18,192 nt of DNA from an uncultured Hungatella sp. (GTDB lineage Bacteria > Bacillota > Clostridia > Lachnospirales > Lachnospiraceae): contig CAJUPQ010000071.1 in assembly GCA_910588505.1 (NCBI GenBank), positions 1 through 18,192 on the forward strand. The letters run 5' to 3'. Each line of letters begins with the position of its first letter. The first letter of the stretch is position 1. Both the position numbers and the translations under genes were made by a program. Below, piece by piece: positions 1 through 8,314 of the stretch. Below the pieces are notes generated by a model that was given only the letters and a program-made list of their open reading frames with translations, had not been told where the DNA came from and made no database searches.

Positions 1-30
1 TCAGTTGTCAATTTTCAGTTAGAATCACAT

Positions 31-822
31 TCATTGAGATTCCGAGAAGTTATCTTTGATCTCCGTTACCCGGACCTGCCTGTTCTTTAGGCCCGCCGCC
101 GCCTTTCGAAACGCTTCCATAAGCGCCCGGGGGCTGCCTGTGTCGGCCTCCCCCGCCATTCCCTCCTGCGCCAGATATTCATGGACATACAAAGCGATCA
201 GTTCTGTAGGCGCCGGATTGCCGCTGTAAAGATATCCCAGAATCTCATAATCCAGATAATGTTTATCCGTCTTTTTCTCCAGTGCCGGGGCCAAGTTCTC
301 CAATTCCCTAAGAGGCAGCCTGTACCCATATCTTCCGGTTCCCGCATACAAACCATACAAACAATTTTTGTCCTCCACAGGCGCCAGACCCTTCTCGCCG
401 TCCACGCTTACATAAGAATAGTAATATCCCTTTTCCATGGCTTCTTTCAGCAAGTCGCTTTGGATCAGCGTAAGTTCCAGTTTGTCCACCTTTCTGCCCG
501 GTTCCTCACACTCCCTTCCGGGCAGAAAGAACAGGCGGTATTTCCGGTCAGTCTCCAGGGACTGATCTTTATGGTTCTGAAAATACCCCTCAACCCACAA
601 AGGCTCCCTCTGAAAATAGATCTCGCCGCGAAACTTTAATGCCCCGGGACATATGACATGCCGTCCCACAGCCTCCTCTTTCCAGGACAGTCCATACAAG
701 ATGCCGTCTCCAAAAGAGGCATAATAACTCTCCAACGCCGCTTTCGGATAACCATACATCTCCTCCAGCATTTCTTTTCTCAATATGGAACCATTCTTGA
801 ACTGAATCTCACTTCTTCTCAT
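31..822 (-). CDS. Possible baseplate- or fibre-associated protein
   Basis: A 263-residue protein with ATG 822 chosen from GAGGTG nine bases upstream. I do not recognise a named family. The N-terminus shows a pattern common in phage and CIS tail-associated proteins: a short F.NG.IL+.E.L opening (residues 7-17), a helix, then FGDGILYGLSW (37-47), then VICPGALKFRGEIYF (55-69), that is a glycine-hydrophobic turn followed by PG.....G.i strands. This resembles the start of fibre- or baseplate-attached proteins and the shoulder of TssK. The middle (90-165) is beta-rich with many tyrosines, and the C-terminus is helical, with a Gly/Ala-rich loop near residue 220. No signal peptide or membrane helix. 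It is the last gene visible in the operon, 26 bases after the large ATPase. The remaining 30 bases to the window edge hold no gene I can support. A structural role in the injection system is inference. Confidence 0.6.
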   Translation of the reverse strand: MRRSEIQFKNGSILRKEMLEEMYGYPKAALESYYASFGDGILYGLSWKEEAVGRHVICPGALKFRGEIYFQREPLWVEGYFQNHKDQSLETDRKYRLFFLPGRECEEPGRKVDKLELTLIQSDLLKEAMEKGYYYSYVSVDGEKGLAPVEDKNCLYGLYAGTGRYGYRLPLRELENLAPALEKKTDKHYLDYEILGYLYSGNPAPTELIALYVHEYLAQEGMAGEADTGSPRALMEAFRKAAAGLKNRQVRVTEIKDNFSESQ

Positions 823-831
823 AAACCGGGC

Positions 832-837
832 CACCTC
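832..837 (-). promoter_or_regulatory. Ribosome binding site that sets the start of the last gene
   Basis: GAGGTG on the minus strand (837-832) pairs with the 16S rRNA end and lies nine bases before ATG 822. The longest frame instead begins at a GTG (834) that falls inside this site, so the shorter start is preferred. Confidence 0.65.
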
Positions 838-848
838 ATCTTTGGAAT

Positions 849-3605
849 CTACCTCTTTCCATCAAAAAATGTTTTCGACGCGTCCTCGAAATTTTCATAT
901 TCAAACTTCAAAAAGCGGTATTCTTTCCCGTCCTCACTGTCCTTTGCCTGTATCTGCCCCAGATATATCCCGTATCCGTCTTTGGGCGGGAGAGCAAACA
1001 CAATGTTCACAGGCTCCCCGCTTTCTCCTGCTTTCTGTTTCAGTTCCGATATAAACTCCTTGACTCCCGCTTCTCCCACGCTGCCTTTTCTTATCAGCTT
1101 CTTTTCGATCTCCGTAGTTATCCACACTTCATCGCCGGGGCCCGCGTCTACCAGCCGGAATATAAATTCCCGCTCCTTCACCTCATCTTTCCCCGCAATG
1201 ATGATCGGATATTCTTTTGTATTCCCGGGGCTTGCCACTGACAGGATCTTGTCAGGTCTCTGACAGTCAAACAGCTGCCGATTGCCGGTGTGGGTTCCCT
1301 TTATCCAAACATTGTATATAAACTTTGGATTCTGTGATTCTGTGATGACCTTCATCTCCGGGCGCATCTGATCTCTCACATAATGAATGCTCCCAAGGAT
1401 GCAGTCCAGCTTTAGCTCCTCGGATTCCCGCTTCTCCTTCTCCCCATTCTGCCTGATGGCAGGCCGCAGTTTTCTTCCAGGGATGTATTCCTTGAGAAGT
1501 TCTGAAAACAGTGTAATCTTGCAGGACTGGCCTGACAGCTTATAGTAATCGAAATCTTTTACCGTTCTTCCTGCATGATTCTCTGTCTCATCCTCAAACA
1601 GGCCGCACAGCAGGGCATACACATCGCCGCAGATCGCCCGGTTGATCTCCTTGATGGTAATGCTCACCTTGCTTAACGGGTCGCTGACTCTCTGAAGTTT
1701 GGACGTCTTCTCATCCGCGAAATAAAGATAATAATTATCCGCATCCGTTATAATCAGATTCTGGTCCTCTCTGTTTCCGCTAAAGTCCATGACCACCCGC
1801 TCGTTTTTATAAAAATCGATCTTGATCTGCTCTGCCTTTCTCCACAGATAATAGAAGTTCCTTTTGATCTTCTTTAACTCCTCAAAACCCCGGTACCGCT
1901 CATTGCCCGCAAAAATGGTGGGGATCACCGTCTCCGCCCTGCGGTAATTGTCCAAAAATTTCTCATAGACCTGATGGTTTGCCTGATCGGAATTGTAGAC
2001 AGCCCCCTTGGCTTCCTGTTCCACGATCCCCAGGATGCTGTTCTCGGATTTATCAATGAGCCGGATCATCTCCCCGCCGTCGTCGATCAGTTCTGGACGA
2101 TAGGCGGCGGCGATCTTGATCTTTAACAGCTGTAAAATGCGGTAAGTAATGTTGTTTCCGCCAAAATTGGAATTGCCGTTTTCAAAACCGGTTTTCAGCG
2201 TCAATTCCACGCCTGTGTCTGTCTCTTTGTAGGAGTAGTCGCAGCTGGCAAGATCCGTGGTTCCCCCGCCGCAGTCCAGGATCATGATGCTCTTTTCCTG
2301 ATTTTTATGGTTATTGATATCATTATATATAAGGGTAATAATCCGGTTGTACACAATGGCAATTCCCTCATCAATGCTTTCCATGCCGGACAAGATCTCC
2401 TTCTGCCCCTTATACAGTTCCTTTAAAATGGACAGAAACTGCTCTTTTAGCTTCACAGGGGCCGAAAAATGCAGCTTGTCAAACCTTGTCTCAAAATACT
2501 GCTCCGCGCATTCGATTACATAGTCAAGATATGCCTTTATAATAGACTTTCTTGTAGGTTTTGCCCGGTTATTTTTGCTGTCCCTGATCTCTTCCGTTTC
2601 ATTGGCTGAGGAGATCCACCGCTTTATCTCGTAAAACACGGAAGCTTTCGATTCGTAGTGTTCCTCCTGAATCCGCCTGCGGGCCTCATAGCCGAATAAG
2701 TACCGGATATTGCTGCTGTCGGAACAATCTTCCACATAGATCACCGTAGGCAGCAGCTTTACATCCGTCTTATTGGGGGTTACTGTAACATCAATAAACG
2801 GGACCACCTCCGCCTCATCTTTCTGTGGGTCTTTGATCCCGTAGGACCCTGCCGTAGTATTGCTGGTGCCGAAGTCAATGCACAGCGGCCGCTCATGTTC
2901 TGCGGAGAAGGGCTCAAAATCCATGTCAAAGATCCGGCTGTACCCTTCACCCTTTCTGGAAAAGACCACAAGCCTGAACTGGTTCCTGCCTGCAAACCGG
3001 TCGTACAAGATCTGCTCTTTTTTGTCAAAGATCACGCTGTATCTGTCATCTCCCAGACTGGCCAGCCTTCCAAGAGCAAGTACCTGGTTGCCCTCTGCCT
3101 CGGTGATCAGTACCTTTCCCGTATCCAGATCCAGGTCTTCTTTGTAACTGGTGATCTCCAATCCTTTCTGCTGGGTGATAATTCCGCCCTCCCGCAAAAT
3201 AATATCTGCCGAGTAGTCCAGATCCTCGTCCTCCAAAGGCGTGATCTTTTTAAACAGGCTGTTCTCATATTCATATTTTATCTGTTCAAAATCACATGCT
3301 TCGTCAGGAAATGGAATCTCCTGCTTTGTCTCCTTCCCGGCAGCCGCTTCCGGCTCTGCGGGTCTTTCTCCCATAAAGCAGTTTTCATGGATCCACTCCA
3401 CATTCTCCTCAAACGTTCGCATGCCTGCCCGCTCCTCCGGAGCTATCTTCTTCACCAGCTTTCTTATTCCCACCCGCACATTGGTATTGTCACTCCCCTT
3501 GATATACATCTGCAGATAGGCACAGAACTGATCAATATCCTGAAATTCCTCCTCAATCTCCAGAGTCTCTTTGATGTCCTCTGGCCTGATATGCTTTAAG
3601 TCCAA
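849..3605 (-). CDS. Giant Hsp70/actin-fold ATPase with extensions
   Basis: A 918-residue protein with an actin/Hsp70-type ATPase core at about 240-710: phosphate-1 LCIDFGTSNTTAG (241-253), lysine in EIKRWI (K328), phosphate-2 ILDCGGGTTDLA (442-453), and adenosine-like KLSGQSCKITLF (689-700). The core is about 100 residues longer than DnaK's. In front is a 240-residue region: a helical start (1-75), an Ala/Glu-rich linker (80-95), then strands (135-230). After it come about 200 residues, starting LKLDCILGSIHYV (731-743), with a strand-rich part (750-830) and a helical part. This architecture recalls large SrfB-type or other orphan actin-like ATPases. I cannot confirm the subfamily, and a standard substrate-binding domain is not visible. 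The TTG start at 3605 has AGGAGG eight bases upstream. It is the biggest ATPase in the operon and may act on the assembled machine. Fold call sure, function unknown. Confidence 0.88.
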   Translation of the reverse strand: MDLKHIRPEDIKETLEIEEEFQDIDQFCAYLQMYIKGSDNTNVRVGIRKLVKKIAPEERAGMRTFEENVEWIHENCFMGERPAEPEAAAGKETKQEIPFPDEACDFEQIKYEYENSLFKKITPLEDEDLDYSADIILREGGIITQQKGLEITSYKEDLDLDTGKVLITEAEGNQVLALGRLASLGDDRYSVIFDKKEQILYDRFAGRNQFRLVVFSRKGEGYSRIFDMDFEPFSAEHERPLCIDFGTSNTTAGSYGIKDPQKDEAEVVPFIDVTVTPNKTDVKLLPTVIYVEDCSDSSNIRYLFGYEARRRIQEEHYESKASVFYEIKRWISSANETEEIRDSKNNRAKPTRKSIIKAYLDYVIECAEQYFETRFDKLHFSAPVKLKEQFLSILKELYKGQKEILSGMESIDEGIAIVYNRIITLIYNDINNHKNQEKSIMILDCGGGTTDLASCDYSYKETDTGVELTLKTGFENGNSNFGGNNITYRILQLLKIKIAAAYRPELIDDGGEMIRLIDKSENSILGIVEQEAKGAVYNSDQANHQVYEKFLDNYRRAETVIPTIFAGNERYRGFEELKKIKRNFYYLWRKAEQIKIDFYKNERVVMDFSGNREDQNLIITDADNYYLYFADEKTSKLQRVSDPLSKVSITIKEINRAICGDVYALLCGLFEDETENHAGRTVKDFDYYKLSGQSCKITLFSELLKEYIPGRKLRPAIRQNGEKEKRESEELKLDCILGSIHYVRDQMRPEMKVITESQNPKFIYNVWIKGTHTGNRQLFDCQRPDKILSVASPGNTKEYPIIIAGKDEVKEREFIFRLVDAGPGDEVWITTEIEKKLIRKGSVGEAGVKEFISELKQKAGESGEPVNIVFALPPKDGYGIYLGQIQAKDSEDGKEYRFLKFEYENFEDASKTFFDGKR

Positions 3606-3613
3606 AGTTTTTC

Positions 3614-3619
3614 CCTCCT
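3614..3619 (-). promoter_or_regulatory. Ribosome binding site overlapping a stop codon, sets a TTG start
   Basis: The minus strand reads TAGGAGG here. The TAG is the stop of the Hsp70-VWA gene (3620-3618), and AGGAGG (3619-3614) lies eight bases before a TTG at 3605. The arrangement supports TTG as the true start of the large ATPase gene and suggests its translation is tied to the Hsp70-VWA gene. Confidence 0.8.
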
Positions 3620-5798
3620 ATTTGCGTAGTAAGTTGGCCACTGCCTGCCCAAAGGTGTCGGACAGTTTTTCGATGTTGTTCACCATAAAACACAGATTGC
3701 TGTCATCGGAAACCTTTCGCAGAAATTCTTCTACAGCCCCGTACACGCCAATGGTCGCAATGGAAATCTGGCTGTTTCTCGCCGCCGCGGCCTCCTGCAG
3801 AGTTGTCCGGCTGTTGTCCGGATCCCCGTCTGTGATCAGGATCATGGCTTTATTGCGGGAGTTATCTCTTTCCCGACCATATAGCGTTGATAAAAGTTCC
3901 GCAAACAAACCCGAATTTGATCGAGAAGAACTATAATACTGACGCAATTCGTTTCTCCCCATCCTTATAGCCTCACTCATATTCGTGCTTCCCATCAGCG
4001 ACACACCTGCCTCCTCAACCGCCTTCAAAAGACCTCTTTTATCCTGAGTCAAACTACACAACAGTTTTGCCTGACTCCCAAAGGTAATAAGGCCAAGACG
4101 ATGGACATCTAAATCCAAAGTTTCCATTATCAGCTTTCTGCAGGCATTCTGGGCCTCTTCCATACGCTTCCCATCCATACTTCCCGACACATCCAGAAGC
4201 ACAAAGAAGTCTGTCGGCTTTACTCTCCTTGACTCCTTGACGATCTGTCCCTTATGCAATTCCACCTGTTTAGCCACATGATTTTTTGGATCCTCCGCAG
4301 TAACGTGAAGTGTGCGGCTCTGGTCATACTCAAAGGTTACACATATCTCTGTCTGTCCCGCCGGGGCCTTGTCAATCCCTTCAAGGACAAAGCTTCCATA
4401 GAGGTCAAAGTTTTTGTGGTTTTCTTCTATGTAATCCGGAGAATCGCTGTCTGTTTTCTCATAAACCTCAATGGTGACGGAATCCTGGTTATCGTAAACT
4501 GTATAGTACATTTCTTGCCGCACGCATGGATAAGGTGTCCCCTCTGCCAACAGCTGGGAAAATACGTGCTTCCTGTCGCCATCCAGCGCCCCAATCCCCA
4601 TAGCATGGGAGATGATATCCTGCAGTTTGTCGCCAAAAGGATCGACTCTGTTTTTCTCCGGCGTAAACCCGTCCCATGCGTCCGCGATCTTTCCCGCTCC
4701 CATGGCCACCTGAGTAGCCCGATCCTGCTCTGAATTGGCTGACAAGCCGAAATACCGTTCCACATCCTCCTGAACTTTAGGGATATAACAGCTCCCTCCT
4801 ACTAAGAATATCTTTTTCAGCTCCTCTTTCTTAAACATGGCGCTGTTTTTTACCGTCTTGTCAATTACCTGGATGATCCTCTCAAACAATGGCGCGCAAA
4901 TGGAGTTAAATGTTTCCCGGTCCATTTCCATAGAAAAATCATAGTGCCTCTTGTCCGCCCCGTAGGTAAATAATCTCGGAATTTCCACCGTGACCTCTTC
5001 GCTCTCGCTTAATTCTTCTTTCAATTCCACGGCGCCTTTCCTGATCCTGCTCATCATAGTGTAGTATTCATCATAGCCAAGGCCGGAACGTTCTAGGCTG
5101 GACAGATCTATGGACAAATCGCTCTCAATATATTTCAGAAAGTATCTCACCAGGCACTCATCAAAGTCATCGCCCCCCAGTCTTCTCTCCCCTCCTATGG
5201 CCAAAGTGGAAAACCTTTGACTGCTGATATCCAGAGCGCTTACATCAAAGGTCCCTCCTCCCAGGTCCACCACAAAGATCTTTCCCTCTACGTCATCTGC
5301 TGCCGACACGGCGGCAGCCACTGGCTCTGTGATGATCCGAAGCACCTCCATGCCCGCTCTCTTTCCGGCTTGCTTCGTCTCGTCTGACTGGGCAGCGGAA
5401 AAATATTCTGGTATGGTGATCACCGCCTGAACGATATCGCCCTCCTCCAGATCATAAGCCTCCCTCACTTTCTGGTGGACTTCCTTTAAGATCCTGGCGG
5501 CAACATCGGTTGGCGTGTATGTCTTTCCGTGACAGGTCCATGTCTTTGCGTTCTCGCCTGTAAGCCCTATGTACGTCTTGGATGACTGGATGCAGTTATT
5601 CGGATCCGACAGCCCCCTTACCTTGGCCGCCTTTCCCACAATCTCCTTTATGGTCCCGTCAGGCTGCTTTTCCACATACATGACAGAAGGGAGCATCTGA
5701 CTGCTCCTAAACTTCAGAAGCTTCATCCTCCCTTTGATTCGGCAGCAAGCAAGCGTGTTTGTAGTTCCAAGGTCAATTCCTACCTGTACTTTTCTCAT
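3618..5798 (-). CDS. Hsp70-VWA fusion protein
   Basis: A 726-residue protein joining a DnaK-like Hsp70 to a von Willebrand A domain. Hsp70 part: IDLGTTNT (8-15), catalytic lysine in SSKTYIG (K74), TEPVAAAV (157-164), DLGGGTFD (178-185), adenosine motif FLVGGSCYIP (331-340). A beta substrate-binding-like domain spans about 400-515, containing the LEGIDKAPAGQTEICVTF pattern. The VWA domain covers 530-726 with complete MIDAS metal-site residues: DVSGS (D536, S538, S540), T605 in GSTN, and D657 in TDGDPD. Such VWA domains bind protein ligands through a coordinated divalent metal. The fusion replaces the usual Hsp70 lid with a ligand-binding module, so the chaperone may be aimed at one specific partner. 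I chose ATG 5798, ten bases after AAGGAG; ATG 5807 is possible but too close to that site. The TAG stop is embedded in the next ribosome site. Domain calls sure; partner unknown. Confidence 0.93.
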   Translation of the reverse strand: MRKVQVGIDLGTTNTLACCRIKGRMKLLKFRSSQMLPSVMYVEKQPDGTIKEIVGKAAKVRGLSDPNNCIQSSKTYIGLTGENAKTWTCHGKTYTPTDVAARILKEVHQKVREAYDLEEGDIVQAVITIPEYFSAAQSDETKQAGKRAGMEVLRIITEPVAAAVSAADDVEGKIFVVDLGGGTFDVSALDISSQRFSTLAIGGERRLGGDDFDECLVRYFLKYIESDLSIDLSSLERSGLGYDEYYTMMSRIRKGAVELKEELSESEEVTVEIPRLFTYGADKRHYDFSMEMDRETFNSICAPLFERIIQVIDKTVKNSAMFKKEELKKIFLVGGSCYIPKVQEDVERYFGLSANSEQDRATQVAMGAGKIADAWDGFTPEKNRVDPFGDKLQDIISHAMGIGALDGDRKHVFSQLLAEGTPYPCVRQEMYYTVYDNQDSVTIEVYEKTDSDSPDYIEENHKNFDLYGSFVLEGIDKAPAGQTEICVTFEYDQSRTLHVTAEDPKNHVAKQVELHKGQIVKESRRVKPTDFFVLLDVSGSMDGKRMEEAQNACRKLIMETLDLDVHRLGLITFGSQAKLLCSLTQDKRGLLKAVEEAGVSLMGSTNMSEAIRMGRNELRQYYSSSRSNSGLFAELLSTLYGRERDNSRNKAMILITDGDPDNSRTTLQEAAAARNSQISIATIGVYGAVEEFLRKVSDDSNLCFMVNNIEKLSDTFGQAVANLLRK

Positions 5799-5827
5799 AA
5801 CACTCATTCTCCTTCCTGTAATCGTTC

Positions 5828-6733
5828 TCAGTCATCTTTGGAAACTGGGTTTCTGCCAGACACTTCCCCCCGGTCCTCCTGCGTTTTTAAGGCATTGTCT
5901 TCCTGTCTATCCCAGATCTTTTCTGCTATCTCATCTTTTATGGAATTTTCTTCTTTTTTTTTCTCTGTTCCGTCAAACTCCGGGAAATGTTTCCTGTGCT
6001 CCTCCCATTTATCCGGATTATTCAGATAGTCTTTATAATGAGTCTTCAGGTCATGTTTCTCGTCATCTTTAAAATATCGAATCACCTTATCATCCAATGC
6101 CTCTGCGTAATCTCTCAGCCACTTTAGCTCTTGATTAAGACTGCGTACCTTATTCGTCTTCTCCTCTGTCAATCGGACGATCACTTTGTCTTTCAAAGTG
6201 ATCTCTTCTTTCCGTCTATTTGTCTCCTTAATCGCATCGTCCCTTGACTGGATCGCTTCTTTTTTCTCGTTCTTATGAGCTTCTGCTTTTTTAAAAGCCT
6301 CGTCTTTCTCAGTGATCAGCTGGACCCGTTCTCCCTCAAACGCATCCCTTTCCTTTTCCAGTTTCTCCCTCTCTTTACAGAGCCTGTCTCTTTCCTGGTC
6401 ATTAACAACCAAAAGCTTTGCCAGTTTTGCCCCGTCCAGCTGCAGTTTCTCATAGACTTCGGCCTTTTTCTTATATTCCTGGATCAACCTCTCCTGCTCC
6501 GCAAGTTTCCTGTTCATATCCTCATTGACATCTTTTTGCCTTTCCAGCTGGGAGCTGGTCTCTTTCAACGCATCAAACACGGTCTCGCAGATCTCCTGCA
6601 GATCCCGAAACATAGTCCACATGGTTCTGATCCCGGCGGATGCGTCCTCCATCTTCTGCTCCGCCCCCAAATAAATCCGCTTCTCAAGCCCCAGAAGCCT
6701 TTCCAATTCATTGTTTTCCACTTTTACCATCAT
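5828..6733 (-). CDS. Long coiled-coil protein
   Basis: I place the start at ATG 6733, with AAAGGAG six bases upstream. The longest open frame begins at 6859 inside Hsp70 B and lacks support. The 301-residue product is dominated by a continuous charged coiled coil from about residue 45 to 215. It is rich in Glu, Lys, Arg, Leu and Gln, with repeats such as ERDRLCKEREKLEKERD, then a short folded-looking segment (HYKDYLNNPDKWEEHRKHFP) and a Lys/Glu/Asp-rich disordered tail. It has no enzymatic motif, signal peptide or membrane helix. Placed between Hsp70 B and the Hsp70-VWA gene, it could be a rod-like scaffold, a cofactor analogous to the helical part of GrpE, or a length-setting (tape-measure-like) component. 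The sequence does not decide between these. Coiled-coil composition alone makes homology calls unreliable. Confidence 0.75.
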   Translation of the reverse strand: MMVKVENNELERLLGLEKRIYLGAEQKMEDASAGIRTMWTMFRDLQEICETVFDALKETSSQLERQKDVNEDMNRKLAEQERLIQEYKKKAEVYEKLQLDGAKLAKLLVVNDQERDRLCKEREKLEKERDAFEGERVQLITEKDEAFKKAEAHKNEKKEAIQSRDDAIKETNRRKEEITLKDKVIVRLTEEKTNKVRSLNQELKWLRDYAEALDDKVIRYFKDDEKHDLKTHYKDYLNNPDKWEEHRKHFPEFDGTEKKKEENSIKDEIAEKIWDRQEDNALKTQEDRGEVSGRNPVSKDD

Positions 6734-6752
6734 CCCATACTCCTTTGTGCCA

Positions 6753-8309
6753 TTATGTAAGATCGATCTCCAATTTACAGCGCCAATCCACACAGAACCG
6801 GTTCTCCTCCGCTTCATAGCCTTCTTCCGAATCCAGATATCCCAGTTCCGCCAGCACATTCCGATCCTTATCCGTCATCAGCTGATACATGGTGGCCTGC
6901 CTGGCTATTTCCTGGGACAGCTGGATATCCCCAAGATAGACTTCCTTCTCTGTCTCGCCAAAGATGGTCTGATAGACCCGGATCCTCATCTCCCTTTTCA
7001 TCGCTTCTGTCAGCCGGTCAAGTCTTGAACGGTAATCCTTGTACGAATCGTTTTTCATCAGGGGCGTCAATTTTCTGCCTGCCTCATCCTTAGTGTAGAC
7101 CATAAAAGGAATCTTATCTTTGATCACGATTCCCTCGTCTCCGGATGTGACCAATTGATTGAAAATAGCTGCCCCGTTGGCCACGGTTGTGTAAAGCCTG
7201 TCCTCCATCTCCATCTCGTCATTCCGTTCAAAAAGTTTTTTTACGTCTTTATGTCCGTTTTTGTGAAAGTATTCTTCCAAGATTGTCCGGAAATAGGGGA
7301 TGGAGGAAGAACCGCCTACCATATAGATATCCGTCACCTCGTCCGCTGTCATGTCGTCGCTGTCACAGAACAATCCGTCCAAAAGCCTGTGGATCCTTTC
7401 CGTCCAGTTCTGTGTTTCCAGCACCTGATACACATCCTCCACAGTCACCTTACCGAAATCCTGTATAGCTCCGCCATGACGCTCGATCAGCAATTCCGCC
7501 TTTTCCTCCGCGTCGCTGCCAAAAAGAGCTTCCTTCATCTCGTCTAAAGACTTCATGATATAATACCGGTTAGACATCTGATCTTTCGCATTGTTATGCG
7601 GTCCCAGCACCGCCTGGATCTTATCAGGTTCTCTCTTACAAAGCAGTTCCCTTAAAAGATCTTCATTGATATCATTTCCTCCGTATGAGATCCCTACAGT
7701 TGACTGCGTTTCAATCCTTGTCTTTCCCTTCTGCTGTCGAACCTCCACAAGGCAGAGATCCATGGTCCCTCCCCCGAAATCAAAGATCATTACATTGTGG
7801 TCCTCCTCCATCTCCTCCTGCATCAGGGAGAAAAATGCGGCAAATGGTTCCGTAATAACCCCATTGATCAAAAAACCTGCTTCCTCTGCCGCCTGTTTCA
7901 CCATAAGCTGCTGTCTCCTGGAAAAATTCACCGGCACGGTGATGACCGCCGAGATGTCTGTCTCCTTGTTAGAACCATGTATCTCATTGTACAGGTTCTT
8001 CATAATATCTCTGGTTACCTCATAGGCAGAAACACTCTGTCCAAAAGAAAGCGTCCGGCTCCAGTTGTATTCCTGGAGATATGCTTTTATATTTCTTATC
8101 TTATCCTGCTCCGGAGCGGACCGTTTCAACACGATATCGCCCACCAGGATCGTGGCAGGCTGATCCTCCTTCTTCTCATACAGCCCCACATTGGGTATCC
8201 TGGGCTTATCAATACTCTTTCCTAATTTCAGGGGAACCACATCCCCGTTTCTCTTCACCTCTGCCCCCTTAATATAACAGGTTCCAAAATCAATCCCTAA
8301 TAATCTCAT
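6753..8309 (-). CDS. Hsp70-family ATPase B (divergent)
   Basis: A 518-residue Hsp70 relative. The start is taken at ATG 8309, six bases after AAAGGGTG. The longest frame opens at a GTG at 8318 inside the previous stop. Motifs: phosphate-1 LLGIDFGTCYIKG (4-16), catalytic lysine in NIKAYL (K75), TEPFAAFF (153-160), phosphate-2 FDFGGGTMD (176-184), and adenosine motif MVGGSSSIP (330-338). Phosphate-1 is odd because the second threonine of the usual GTT is cysteine. After the ATPase domain (to about 395) the remaining 120 residues are not a standard substrate-binding domain. They contain a helical stretch (SRLDRLTEAMKREMRIRVYQ) and strands around VYLGDIQLS, so substrate recognition has probably changed. 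No lid. It follows the coiled-coil GrpE-like gene and precedes a long coiled-coil gene. Family sure; role with the injection system inferred. Confidence 0.92.
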   Translation of the reverse strand: MRLLGIDFGTCYIKGAEVKRNGDVVPLKLGKSIDKPRIPNVGLYEKKEDQPATILVGDIVLKRSAPEQDKIRNIKAYLQEYNWSRTLSFGQSVSAYEVTRDIMKNLYNEIHGSNKETDISAVITVPVNFSRRQQLMVKQAAEEAGFLINGVITEPFAAFFSLMQEEMEEDHNVMIFDFGGGTMDLCLVEVRQQKGKTRIETQSTVGISYGGNDINEDLLRELLCKREPDKIQAVLGPHNNAKDQMSNRYYIMKSLDEMKEALFGSDAEEKAELLIERHGGAIQDFGKVTVEDVYQVLETQNWTERIHRLLDGLFCDSDDMTADEVTDIYMVGGSSSIPYFRTILEEYFHKNGHKDVKKLFERNDEMEMEDRLYTTVANGAAIFNQLVTSGDEGIVIKDKIPFMVYTKDEAGRKLTPLMKNDSYKDYRSRLDRLTEAMKREMRIRVYQTIFGETEKEVYLGDIQLSQEIARQATMYQLMTDKDRNVLAELGYLDSEEGYEAEENRFCVDWRCKLEIDLT

Positions 8310-8314
8310 AGCCC

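Noticed and set aside
658..1263. Plus-strand open frame (201 codons)
   Set aside because: Antisense shadow of two minus-strand genes, Ser/Phe/Pro-rich with no recognisable domain.
2895..3599. Long plus-strand open frame (234 codons) opposite the large ATPase gene
   Set aside because: It lies entirely antisense to a gene with clear ATPase motifs, has no ribosome site and gives a low-complexity Leu/Phe/Ser-rich product typical of shadow frames.
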